Source: DATGFB01 sp032160545
GTDB lineage: Bacteria; Actinomycetota; Actinomycetes; Mycobacteriales; Jatrophihabitantaceae
Length of the DNA stretch: 37,223 bases
Assembly (NCBI GenBank): GCA_032160545.1
Contig: JAVHVN010000121.1
Location: 1 to 37,223, forward strand
Direction of reading: 5' to 3'
Made by a program: the position numbers and the translations under genes. Numbering within the stretch: position 1 is the first letter of the stretch; each line of letters begins with the position of its first letter. Below are positions 30,755 through 37,223 of the stretch, one piece after another. The notes under the pieces are model-generated. The model was not told where the DNA came from, made no database searches, and saw only the letters and a program-made list of their open reading frames with translations.

Positions 30755-30856
30755 GCCCGTCCCGTCCCGGTGCTGTCGATGCCGCGACCAACCTAGTTGG
30801 CAACCCTGACGACGTCGCAGTCATTTCATGCGGGCGATCCGGTGCATAGTGGTCGC

Positions 30857-31702
30857 GTGCAGAACGAGGCGCTGACCTGGCAGCAGTCCGGCGTGCTCTG
30901 CGCCGGGCTGCTCGCAACGGCGGCGACGCTGCACGTGTCCGGGCGGCCCCGCGTGCGCGTGCTCATTCCGTATGCCCGGGAGACCGCGATCATCGCCGGG
31001 CTCTACGCGCTGTGGCAACTTGCCGGCACGATGTCGGTGCTCGGGACGTCCGGAGCCTTCGCTCGGGCCCGATGGATCGAGCGGGTCCAGCACGACGTCG
31101 GGTTGCCGGCCGAGCGCTCCGTGCAAAATGCGATCACGGGCCACCCGTTGCTGGTACAGGCATGCAACTACTACTACGCGACCATGCACTTCGGGGCGTT
31201 GTTCGTCTTTCTGCTCTGGCTGTTCCTGCGCCATCGCGATCGCTATCCGAGGATCCGGCTCACCCTCGCGTTGCTGACGCTCGTCAGCCTCGTCATCCAG
31301 CTGCTGCCGGTGGCCCCGCCACGCCTGCTGCCCGGTTACATCGACACAGCAGCCCAGTACGGGCAGTCGGTGTACAGCCTCGGGCTCGCGCCCGACCAGT
31401 TGTCGGCCATGCCGTCGCTGCACGTGGGCTGGGCGGTGCTGATTGCCTGGTCGGTCGTGCGGGTGAGCGACAGCCCTTGGCGTTGGCTGGTGGTGCTGCA
31501 CCCGGCCTGCACCGCGTACGTGGTCGCGGCAACGGCGAATCACTTCTGGCTCGACGGCGTCGTTGCCGTCCTCGTGCTCGGTCTGTGCATTGTGGGGCAG
31601 CTGACGGGGCGGCGCGCGGTCGACGCGCGTCGAACCCGGCGGCAGTCATCTGCCGCCGGGCGCAACGAGGTCGATGCCGAGATCGCCGAAGCGGTCGCCT
31701 AG
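30857..31702 (+). CDS. PAP2-family membrane phosphatase (inositolphosphotransferase-like)
   Basis: The protein has 281 residues and six or so membrane helices. PAP2 motifs C2 (SAMPSLHVGWAVLIAW) and C3 (NHFWLDGVVAVL) give the Ser-His/His-Asp active site, after PPRLLPGYIDT. This is the actinobacterial PAP2_3 branch, possibly acting on phosphatidylinositol-type or undecaprenyl lipids. The GTG at 30857 is chosen; the frame opens at 30797. A CATAGT box lies 6 bases before it. The stop overlaps that of the LapA-like gene by 4 bases. Confidence 0.85.
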   Translation: MQNEALTWQQSGVLCAGLLATAATLHVSGRPRVRVLIPYARETAIIAGLYALWQLAGTMSVLGTSGAFARARWIERVQHDVGLPAERSVQNAITGHPLLVQACNYYYATMHFGALFVFLLWLFLRHRDRYPRIRLTLALLTLVSLVIQLLPVAPPRLLPGYIDTAAQYGQSVYSLGLAPDQLSAMPSLHVGWAVLIAWSVVRVSDSPWRWLVVLHPACTAYVVAATANHFWLDGVVAVLVLGLCIVGQLTGRRAVDARRTRRQSSAAGRNEVDAEIAEAVA

Positions 31703-32157
31703 CTGTTGCTGTGGCGGCGTCCGCTCATTGCGTGCCGGGCGAAGAAACCGTGGTGCTGGACTTCGTCGACCGGCTCGGTCACATCGGTGCGGTTGCCCGC
31801 GGGCTCAGCCGGAGGCGCGCCCGGGTAGCTCGCCGCGGGCGGGTTCGCCGGCAGAGCGTCACGCCGGGTCCCCGTCGCGCCTGCCCGCTGGGCCCGCTCG
31901 GACAGCACACGGTTCTCCTCCGCCAGCGATCGCCGTTCGGCCCGCAGGCGGCGATGCCGCGCCATCGAGGCACGCATCAGGCTGAGCGCGATGACAGCCG
32001 CGAGCAGCAGCACGGCGCCCATGACGGCCAGCCAGAACGCGTCGATCTGCCAGGTCTGGTTCCACATCTTGAACGTCATCTCAACCCGGTTGGCGAGGAC
32101 GAGTTCAACTGCGCCGACGACAGCCGCAGCGAGAATGATCAGTCCCAGGACGAACAT
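31699..32157 (-). CDS. LapA-like/DUF1049 two-helix membrane protein
   Basis: The protein has 152 residues. Two hydrophobic helices (FVLGLIILAAAVVGAVELVL and FWLAVMGAVLLLAAVIALSL) flank NRVEMTFKMWNQTWQID, then a basic cytosolic segment (MARHRRLRAERRSLAEENRV, coiled-coil prone) and a disordered Pro/Ala tail. The arrangement is that of DUF1049/LapA-type assembly-assisting proteins; function is unknown. GGAGGTG lies 5-6 bases before the ATG 32157. The frame continues to 32646 without merit. Confidence 0.78.
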   Translation of the reverse strand: MFVLGLIILAAAVVGAVELVLANRVEMTFKMWNQTWQIDAFWLAVMGAVLLLAAVIALSLMRASMARHRRLRAERRSLAEENRVLSERAQRAGATGTRRDALPANPPAASYPGAPPAEPAGNRTDVTEPVDEVQHHGFFARHAMSGRRHSNS

Positions 32158-32284
32158 GCCGCCACCTCCGGTGACGCTCGGGGCGCCGGGGTTCGGCGCA
32201 CTCGTTTCGCTATCAGGCTTCCCGTGACGCCGTCGGGATAAACCCGCCTGTGCACCGGTCCCCCGGGACGGGTTGACTGAAGGT

Positions 32285-33046
32285 ATGAGCGCACTCGACG
32301 ACACCGTCGCCCTCGTCACCGGTGCCAGCAGCGGCATCGGTGCCGCGACGGCCCGCCGCCTGGCCGCCGAGGGCGCCAGCGTCGCCCTGGTCGCCCGGCG
32401 TGCCGACCGGCTCACCGAACTCGCGGACGACATCATCGCCCAGGGTGGCCGGGCGCTCGTCCTGCAGGCCGACGCCACCGACGAGGAGCAGGTCAGCTCC
32501 TTCGTCGAGGACACCGTTGCGGCGTTCGGTCGGCTCGACACCGTGGTGGCGAACGCCGGCGTGATGCTGCTCGGTCCGGCCGTGGATGCCCCGGTGCCGG
32601 AATGGCACCGGATGGTCGAGCTCAATGTGACCGCGCTGTTGCACACCGCGCACGCCGCTCTGCCCCACCTGCTGGCGTCGGCCGACCGGGACCCTCGGCG
32701 CGTCGCGGACCTCGTCCTGGTCAGTAGCGTGGCGGGCCGAGTCGCTCGCGCGGGCAGCGCGGTCTACAACGCGACGAAGCACGCGGTCGGCGCGTTCGGT
32801 GTGGGTCTTCGCCAGGAGGTGTCCGGACGCCACGTCCGGGTCGGGCTGATCGAACCGGGCGCGGTGTCCACCGAGCTCGCCGGGCACAACCGCCCCGAGG
32901 TGCAGGAGACGATCCGTGGCCGATTCGGCTCGATCGAGCGGCTCGAGGCCGACGACATTGCCGACGCGATCAGCTACATGGTCACCCGGCCGCGCCACGT
33001 GGCTGTGAACGAGCTGCTCATCCGCCCCACCGAGCAGACCGGATGA
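32285..33046 (+). CDS. SDR family oxidoreductase
   Basis: The protein has 253 residues. TGASSGIGAATARRLAAEG is the NADP motif, with ARRADRL pointing to NADP, NAGVM in place of NNAG, catalytic Ser in VSSVAGRV, and YNATKHAVGAFG with Tyr-Lys. The ending IRPTEQTG is that of the YdfG/serine-dehydrogenase-like group. The substrate is unknown. The ATG 32285 is preceded by AAGG. The stop overlaps an ATG (ATGA) of the broken flavin reductase. Confidence 0.9.
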   Translation: MSALDDTVALVTGASSGIGAATARRLAAEGASVALVARRADRLTELADDIIAQGGRALVLQADATDEEQVSSFVEDTVAAFGRLDTVVANAGVMLLGPAVDAPVPEWHRMVELNVTALLHTAHAALPHLLASADRDPRRVADLVLVSSVAGRVARAGSAVYNATKHAVGAFGVGLRQEVSGRHVRVGLIEPGAVSTELAGHNRPEVQETIRGRFGSIERLEADDIADAISYMVTRPRHVAVNELLIRPTEQTG

Positions 33047-33265
33047 GCCAACGGTTCGAGCTCGAGGTCGCAGGGCTCCCGAGAAGGGCGGCATACCCCC
33101 TGGCTCACCGCATCGCTCATCCCCCGCGCCATCGCGTGGGTGTCGACCGCCCCGGGGTTGCGGGCGCGCCCGTGGCGTTCGAGTACCGGATCTCCGGTGA
33201 GCACGAGATCGGTGATTGCGTCATGGTCTTCGGGGAGGTCCTGCATATCTCCGCGCGCGCAGCGA
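33043..33265 (+). pseudogene. Remnant of a flavin reductase-like gene
   Basis: The frame starts MSQRFELEVAGLPRRAAYP. After a run of five Cs (33096-33100) the family sequence continues in the +1 frame as WLTASLIPRAIAWVST, and then returns to the first frame at EYRISGEHEIGDCVMVFGEVLHIS. Together these match the flavin-reductase family N-terminus and its late segment, with about 80 middle residues and the C-terminus missing. The gene is therefore frameshifted, internally deleted and truncated. A single-base sequencing error could explain the frameshift, but not the deletion. It is fused by ATGA to the upstream SDR gene. Confidence 0.6.
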
Positions 33266-33271
33266 CTGATC

Positions 33272-34132
33272 TCAACTGGGCGACGCCCCCCTCACCGGCA
33301 GGCAGGCGCGGCAGAAATCGGCGCCGAAGTCGTTCAGCTGGATGCTGCGGTGCACGATGCGCGCCAGCCGCCCGGCACGTTTGAGAGCCTCCACGACGCA
33401 GGGCTGGGCCTCGACCAGCTGATAGCGCTGCGGGTTGCTCACCTGCTCCTTGGAGAAGTCGATCAGGCCGAGGCGGTTGAGATTCGTCAGATAGGGGTGG
33501 ATGCGTTCGACGTTCCGGCAACCGGCGTGCTCGGCGATCATGTTCAATCCACCAGCGACGAGCTGCGAGCCGACCCCGAACGGACGGTTGGTGCGTACGT
33601 CCAGAGACGGTTGCGGCCCGTTCAGGTAGAGGTAACGCAGGATGCGTGCCTCGTCCGGCGTGATCTCGGTGAGGATCCTGGCGAAGGCCGGGTGGGTGTC
33701 CTCGGTGACGTGCACGTCGTTCGACCTGCGCAGCAACTCCTCGCCCCGGTAGCGCAGGTCTTCGGTGGTGGCGTTGATCGGGGCGACGCTCTCGGGCACA
33801 CCGTGCTCGTCCGGGTCGTCGGGGACGCCCAGGGCGCGCCACGCGGCCGAGCGCAGATCGGCTGCCAGGTCCTGCAGCACGGCAGCCGGTGGCTCGCCGC
33901 GCAGCGCACGCCCGACCACGGCCCGCGTGCCGGCCGCCCCCGTGGTGAGGCCCCAGGCCGCGGCCTTGACGCTCGATTCGGCGGCGATCCTCGCGAGCCC
34001 GGCCAGGATGCCGACTGCCGACGTATGCGTCGCTGGGGGTGCGGGAGACGCCGCGCCGCGGCGCAGCAGCTGTGCGGTCTCGTCAGCCGACAGCACCTCG
34101 GCCTTCTCGACGCCGTCGCGCGGTTGCTCCAT
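33272..34132 (-). CDS. Abi-alpha/DUF4393 family protein
   Basis: The protein has 286 residues. An Ala-rich helical N-terminal half (AVGILAGLARIAAESSVKAA) precedes the DUF4393/Abi-alpha part: VTEDTHPAFARILTEITPDE, ARILRYLYLNGPQPSLDVRT, then YLTNLNRLGLIDFSKEQV, and the end LNDFGADFCRACLP. Some members of the family are annotated as abortive-infection alpha proteins, but an immune role here is not shown. The ATG at 34132 is used; GTG codons at about 34140 are alternatives. It begins 16 bases after the DUF445 gene ends, so the two are probably one operon. Confidence 0.75.
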   Translation of the reverse strand: MEQPRDGVEKAEVLSADETAQLLRRGAASPAPPATHTSAVGILAGLARIAAESSVKAAAWGLTTGAAGTRAVVGRALRGEPPAAVLQDLAADLRSAAWRALGVPDDPDEHGVPESVAPINATTEDLRYRGEELLRRSNDVHVTEDTHPAFARILTEITPDEARILRYLYLNGPQPSLDVRTNRPFGVGSQLVAGGLNMIAEHAGCRNVERIHPYLTNLNRLGLIDFSKEQVSNPQRYQLVEAQPCVVEALKRAGRLARIVHRSIQLNDFGADFCRACLPVRGASPS

Positions 34133-34148
34133 GTGTTCCACTCTCACG

Positions 34149-35423
34149 TCATACCCCGAAGATCGCCAGGTGCAGGAAGCCCGCGAACAGCCCGAGCGCG
34201 CCTCCGTGCACGAACAGCAGCCATTCGTCCTGCTTGATCGCCGAACGAAGCAACTCGACGAAGTCGTCAGGGCCCATCGTGCGCATCTGGCCGGCGATGA
34301 AAGCCCGGATGCGCGTGCTCTGCCGCCGGTTGAACTCCGGCTCGGCGAACGCCGCGGGGGCAAAGGTGGTGGCCTCGCTCGCCAACGAGTCGCGGAGCTT
34401 GTCGTACTCGCGCGTGCCGATGGCGAGGCGCACTGCCGCGCGAGCCGGCCCGACCGCGTTGTCGACGGCCGGGCGCAAGGTGTCCTCGAGCAGCTGCATC
34501 GTGCGGTCGCTGCGGGGCCCGGTGAGCAACTCGTTGCCGATGTTGTGCAACGTGATGACGTTGTCGGCGATAAGCTGCGCGTACATCTCGATGATCTCGT
34601 TCTGTCGTTTGATAAAGAGCCCCTGCTGCCACGGGACCCACCAGGTGCGATGTACCGGTTCGAAGATCATCTTGATACCGATGTAGTTGGCGCCCCAGCC
34701 GATGATCACGCCGCCCAGGGGCAGCACGAACCAGTGCGGCCACAGGTGCAGGATGCCGACAAGCAGGAAGCCCATCGGGAAGCCGAAGTAGAACCCGAAG
34801 TTCTGCATGAACCGCAACTCCTTGCGGCCCATCGTCTGGAACAGCTCGTTCAACAGTTCGGGATGATCGACGAAGTACCGGATCACCATCAACTTCGCGT
34901 CGATCAGCTGGTCGACGTTCTCGCCGATGTCGTCGGTGATCCGCTTGATGACGCGCGGCAGCTGTTGGCGCACGCGGGCGTGCACCATCTCGCGGACAAG
35001 CGGCGGGAGGTCAGCCCACGGCGCTCCGTACTCGCGCTGCATGATCTGGTCGACGACCACGCGGATCTCGTCGACGGCGATGCTGCCGAGATGCTCCGCG
35101 ATGCGGTCCGGCTCGAGTTCGCGGTAGAAGTCCGAGATGCTGCCCAGCTTGGCGAGCCCCTTGTCGACCGCGATGCTCGCCATCTTGTCCGCGCGTGACG
35201 GCACGATCCCCTGCCAGCCGACGTACCCGTCGTAGCGGATCAGTGGCAGCACCTGGACGCGCCGCGGAAGGATCGGAAATACGACGCGCAGCAGCGGCAC
35301 CTTCACGCCGTGGAACCTGATCGGCCGGAACAGCATGAGGACGCCGGTCCAGTTGGTGATGTAACCGATGATCCCGGTGAAGAGCGGGACGCTGATCAGG
35401 TCGACGAGCAGCTTGTGATCCAT
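34149..35423 (-). CDS. DUF445 family membrane protein
   Basis: The protein has 424 residues. It starts MDHKLLVDLISVPLFTGIIG, followed by YITNWTGVLMLFRPIRFHG and SRADKMASIAVDKGLAKLGS, which is the DUF445 signature: N-terminal membrane helix, RFxG loop and long helical domain. Two more hydrophobic helices (FYFGFPMGFLLVGILHLWP, FVLPLGGVIIGWGANYIGI) and a terminal one (LLFVHGGALGLFAGFLHLAI) follow, giving two copies of the N-terminal unit. Function is unknown. The ATG 35423 has a GGCGGGGG stretch before it. Confidence 0.85.
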   Translation of the reverse strand: MDHKLLVDLISVPLFTGIIGYITNWTGVLMLFRPIRFHGVKVPLLRVVFPILPRRVQVLPLIRYDGYVGWQGIVPSRADKMASIAVDKGLAKLGSISDFYRELEPDRIAEHLGSIAVDEIRVVVDQIMQREYGAPWADLPPLVREMVHARVRQQLPRVIKRITDDIGENVDQLIDAKLMVIRYFVDHPELLNELFQTMGRKELRFMQNFGFYFGFPMGFLLVGILHLWPHWFVLPLGGVIIGWGANYIGIKMIFEPVHRTWWVPWQQGLFIKRQNEIIEMYAQLIADNVITLHNIGNELLTGPRSDRTMQLLEDTLRPAVDNAVGPARAAVRLAIGTREYDKLRDSLASEATTFAPAAFAEPEFNRRQSTRIRAFIAGQMRTMGPDDFVELLRSAIKQDEWLLFVHGGALGLFAGFLHLAIFGV

Positions 35424-35581
35424 CCCCCGCCTTCGCGTGCGTCGGCTGTCCGCCGTCCTGCCGGACCTCCCATCATCGGGTCCGGCCGTGGGTGCGTCCA
35501 CTGGGAGTGCCGCACGGCCGTCACCAGATCATCGGCCGGAGTTCACCCGATCAGCACCGCCCCGTTCCGGGCGTTCTGGAC

Positions 35582-35608
35582 GGTCAGGTGTCACTGACAA
35601 ACCTGACC
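35582..35608 (+). promoter_or_regulatory. Inverted repeat in front of the phosphoesterase gene
   Basis: GGTCAGGT (35582-35589) and ACCTGACC (35601-35608) are perfect 8-base arms, and an inner GTC/GAC can extend the stem. It lies just upstream of the AGGAG ribosome-binding site. It may be an operator or a 5' UTR hairpin. Confidence 0.45.
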
Positions 35609-35627
35609 CCTCGGAGTAGGAGCATCG

Positions 35628-36680
35628 ATGAAGATCTCGCCCAAGGCCGCCGTCGCGGCGGCCGTGACGGTGGTTGCCGCGTGTGTGGTCACCGCGGCGG
35701 CACCGGCCGGGGCCGACCCCCGAGCAAGTGACGGCCGCGGCGGCAATTCAGGCGGCGACCGTCCGTACACGTTCGCCGTCATCGGTGACATCCCGTACGG
35801 CGACGCGCAGATCGCCAACTTCCCGAACGTCATCGCGCAGATCAATGCCGACCCCGCAGTCCAGTGGGTCGACCATCTGGGCGACATCAAGAGCGGGTCA
35901 TCCGTCTGCAGCGACGCCTACTTCGCGACGATCAAGCAGCGCTTCGATGCATTCGTGGACCCGCTCGTGTATACGCCGGGCGACAACGAGTGGACCGATT
36001 GCCACCGGCCCAACAACGGCGGTTACAACCCGCTCGAGCGGCTTTCGGCGGTGCGAACCGTGTTCTTCCCGCACCCCGGCACCACGCTCGGACAGCATCC
36101 GGCCACCGTCACCTCGCAGGCGACGCAGGGCCTCCCCGAGAACGTGCGCTGGGAGCGCGCCGGCGTGGCGTTCACCGCGGTGAACATCCCGGGCAGCAAC
36201 AACAGCCTGGCTCCGTGGACCGGTCAGACGGCGCCGACGCCGGACCAGACCGCCGAGGTCCTCGCCCGCACCTCGGCTGACATCCAGCTCATCCACGACA
36301 CATTCGCCACGGCGAAGGCGCACCACGACAAGGCGGTCACCCTGCTCACCCAGGCCGACATGTTCGACCCGACCGTCGCCAACCCGCAGTTCGCGGACTA
36401 CTTCGGTTTCCAGGCAATCGTTGCGGCGATCGCACGCGAGTCCGCGGCGTTCCGCGGGCCGGTGTACCTGTTCAACGGCGACAGCCACGTGTACAACGAC
36501 GACAAGCCGCTCGCGGGCGGTTCGTCCTGGCTGTCGTTCTACGGGATCACGACACCGGCTCAGAACCTCACTCGCGTGACCGTGGACGGCTCGACCGGCG
36601 TGAACGACTACCTGCGGGTGACCGTGCAGGACCACGGTTCGGAGGTGCTCACCTGGGAGCGGGTGCCGTTCGCCAGCTGA
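35628..36680 (+). CDS. Secreted metallophosphoesterase
   Basis: The protein has 350 residues. A signal peptide (MKISPKAAVAAAVTVVAACV, cleavage likely after GADPRAS or APAGA) leads to a calcineurin-like fold: FAVIGDIPYGD, DHLGDIKSG, YTPGDNEW (the metal-binding DxH/GDxx/GDNE series), and later FNGDSHVYNDD with the His ligand. Secreted members hydrolyse phosphate esters; the substrate is unknown. The ATG has AGGAG about 7 bases upstream. A perfect inverted repeat lies 20 bases before it. Confidence 0.88.
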   Translation: MKISPKAAVAAAVTVVAACVVTAAAPAGADPRASDGRGGNSGGDRPYTFAVIGDIPYGDAQIANFPNVIAQINADPAVQWVDHLGDIKSGSSVCSDAYFATIKQRFDAFVDPLVYTPGDNEWTDCHRPNNGGYNPLERLSAVRTVFFPHPGTTLGQHPATVTSQATQGLPENVRWERAGVAFTAVNIPGSNNSLAPWTGQTAPTPDQTAEVLARTSADIQLIHDTFATAKAHHDKAVTLLTQADMFDPTVANPQFADYFGFQAIVAAIARESAAFRGPVYLFNGDSHVYNDDKPLAGGSSWLSFYGITTPAQNLTRVTVDGSTGVNDYLRVTVQDHGSEVLTWERVPFAS

Positions 36681-36683
36681 CCG

Positions 36684-37223
36684 TCACTCGCCGACGTCGA
36701 TGAGCACCTTGCCCACGGCGCCGTTCTCGACGGCGCCGTGGGCTGCCGCCGTCTCCGACAGCGGGAAGTGGTGCAGCGGGACGCCCTTGTGCTCCCCGAC
36801 GTCGATGGCGCGGTCGAGCAGGGCGTCCTGGACGTCCTCGATCGCCCGGACCTTGGCCGTGGCCGGCTCGGTGTAGACCAGGACGAACTGCCAGCGGGCG
36901 TTCGGAGCCATCAGCGGACGAACCGGCAGGATGACCTGGTCATCGGGGTTGCCGGCGTAGCACGCGACCGATCCGGCGTGGCCGATGACGGCGACGTCGA
37001 GTGCGGCGTTCGCGGCGGCGGCGACCTCGACGATCACGTCGACGCCGTCCGGGCGGATCCGGCGAATCTCGGCCGCGGCGTCCTCGCGGGTGTAGTCGAT
37101 CACGTGGTCCGCGCCCGCCGCCGCGGCGAGTTGCGCCTTGGCCGGGCTGCTGACCGTGGTGATCACGAGAGCGTCGGACCAGCGCGCCAGCTGGATCGCG
37201 GCATTGCCGACCGCGCCCGCGCC
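36684..37223 (-). CDS. Zinc-type/quinone oxidoreductase (MDR superfamily), cut by the window edge
   Basis: About 180 residues of the C-terminal part are visible. GAGAVGNAAIQLARWSDALV is the end of the NADPH-binding Rossmann motif, followed by ITTVSSPAKAQLAAAAGADH, VIDYTREDAAAEIR and VPLHHFPLSETAAAHGAVEN, ending GKVLIDVGE. These fit NADPH:quinone reductase/zeta-crystallin-like enzymes. The N-terminal catalytic domain lies beyond 37223. The frame is open to the edge. It is convergent with the phosphoesterase gene, with 3 bases between the stops. Confidence 0.85.
   Translation of the reverse strand, partial: GAGAVGNAAIQLARWSDALVITTVSSPAKAQLAAAAGADHVIDYTREDAAAEIRRIRPDGVDVIVEVAAAANAALDVAVIGHAGSVACYAGNPDDQVILPVRPLMAPNARWQFVLVYTEPATAKVRAIEDVQDALLDRAIDVGEHKGVPLHHFPLSETAAAHGAVENGAVGKVLIDVGE

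Noticed and set aside
1..37223. CRISPR array, rRNA operon or prophage
   Set aside because: No spaced direct repeats, no rRNA-like stretches and no phage structural genes were seen. The only mobile element found is the IS1595-type one.

Overview
The window is high-GC DNA with GTG starts, short TANNNT -10 boxes and many actinobacterium-specific DUF families, so it comes from a chromosome of the class Actinomycetia. The first 20.6 kb keeps the gene order that I recall from Mycobacterium tuberculosis around Rv2689c-Rv2711: TrmA-like, APC permease, ceoB, ceoC, DUF3159, OB-fold, DUF3710, dut, DUF3093, DUF4193, cei-like, suhB, ppgK, sigA, sigB, ideR. The gene content and extra insertions argue against Mycobacterium itself. 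A related soil lineage is likely, but the genus cannot be fixed from the sequence alone.

Layout. 1-4.2 kb: RNA methyltransferase and KimA-like permease on the minus strand, divergent from the TrkA-type potassium regulators ceoB/ceoC. 4.2-6.5 kb: a tight minus-strand operon (DUF3159, OB-fold, DUF3710, dut). 6.5-9 kb: DUF3093, an SDR enzyme, DUF4193 and a LytR_C envelope protein. 9-12.3 kb: suhB, polyphosphate glucokinase and the principal sigma factor. 12.3-18.4 kb: DUF7455, an SF2 helicase, a YihY/BrkB membrane protein, DUF3039, DUF3099, an N5-glutamine-MTase-like enzyme and D-aminoacyl-tRNA deacylase. 18.5-20.6 kb: a group 2 sigma factor and the iron regulator ideR. 20,634-23,954: an IS1595-family mobile element. 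24-37 kb: gltD with a structured leader, then DUF4192, NUDIX, YaaA, glyoxalase-like, DMT exporter, PAP2, LapA-like, SDR, a broken flavin reductase, Abi-alpha/DUF4393, DUF445, a secreted phosphoesterase and a partial quinone oxidoreductase.

The most notable object is the 3,321-bp IS1595-family element. Its exact ends are readable: 25-bp terminal inverted repeats with one mismatch, flanked by a perfect 8-bp duplication CGAGTTTG. Besides the transposase it carries about 2.2 kb of passenger DNA. This holds a DUF4258/DUF2283 pair resembling a toxin-antitoxin module, a DUF5343 protein, three tiny overlapping ORFs of unknown function, and a compact structured segment that could be a small RNA with a four-way, tRNA-like fold. 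It landed between ideR and the leader of gltD.

Other points of interest are a likely leaderless-transcription habit, including two overlapping back-to-back -10 boxes between dut and DUF3093; an attenuator-like leader before gltD with riboswitch-like motifs; and a decayed flavin reductase. Coordinates of start codons are my choices from ribosome-binding sites, -10 spacing and family alignments from memory; no database search was run.
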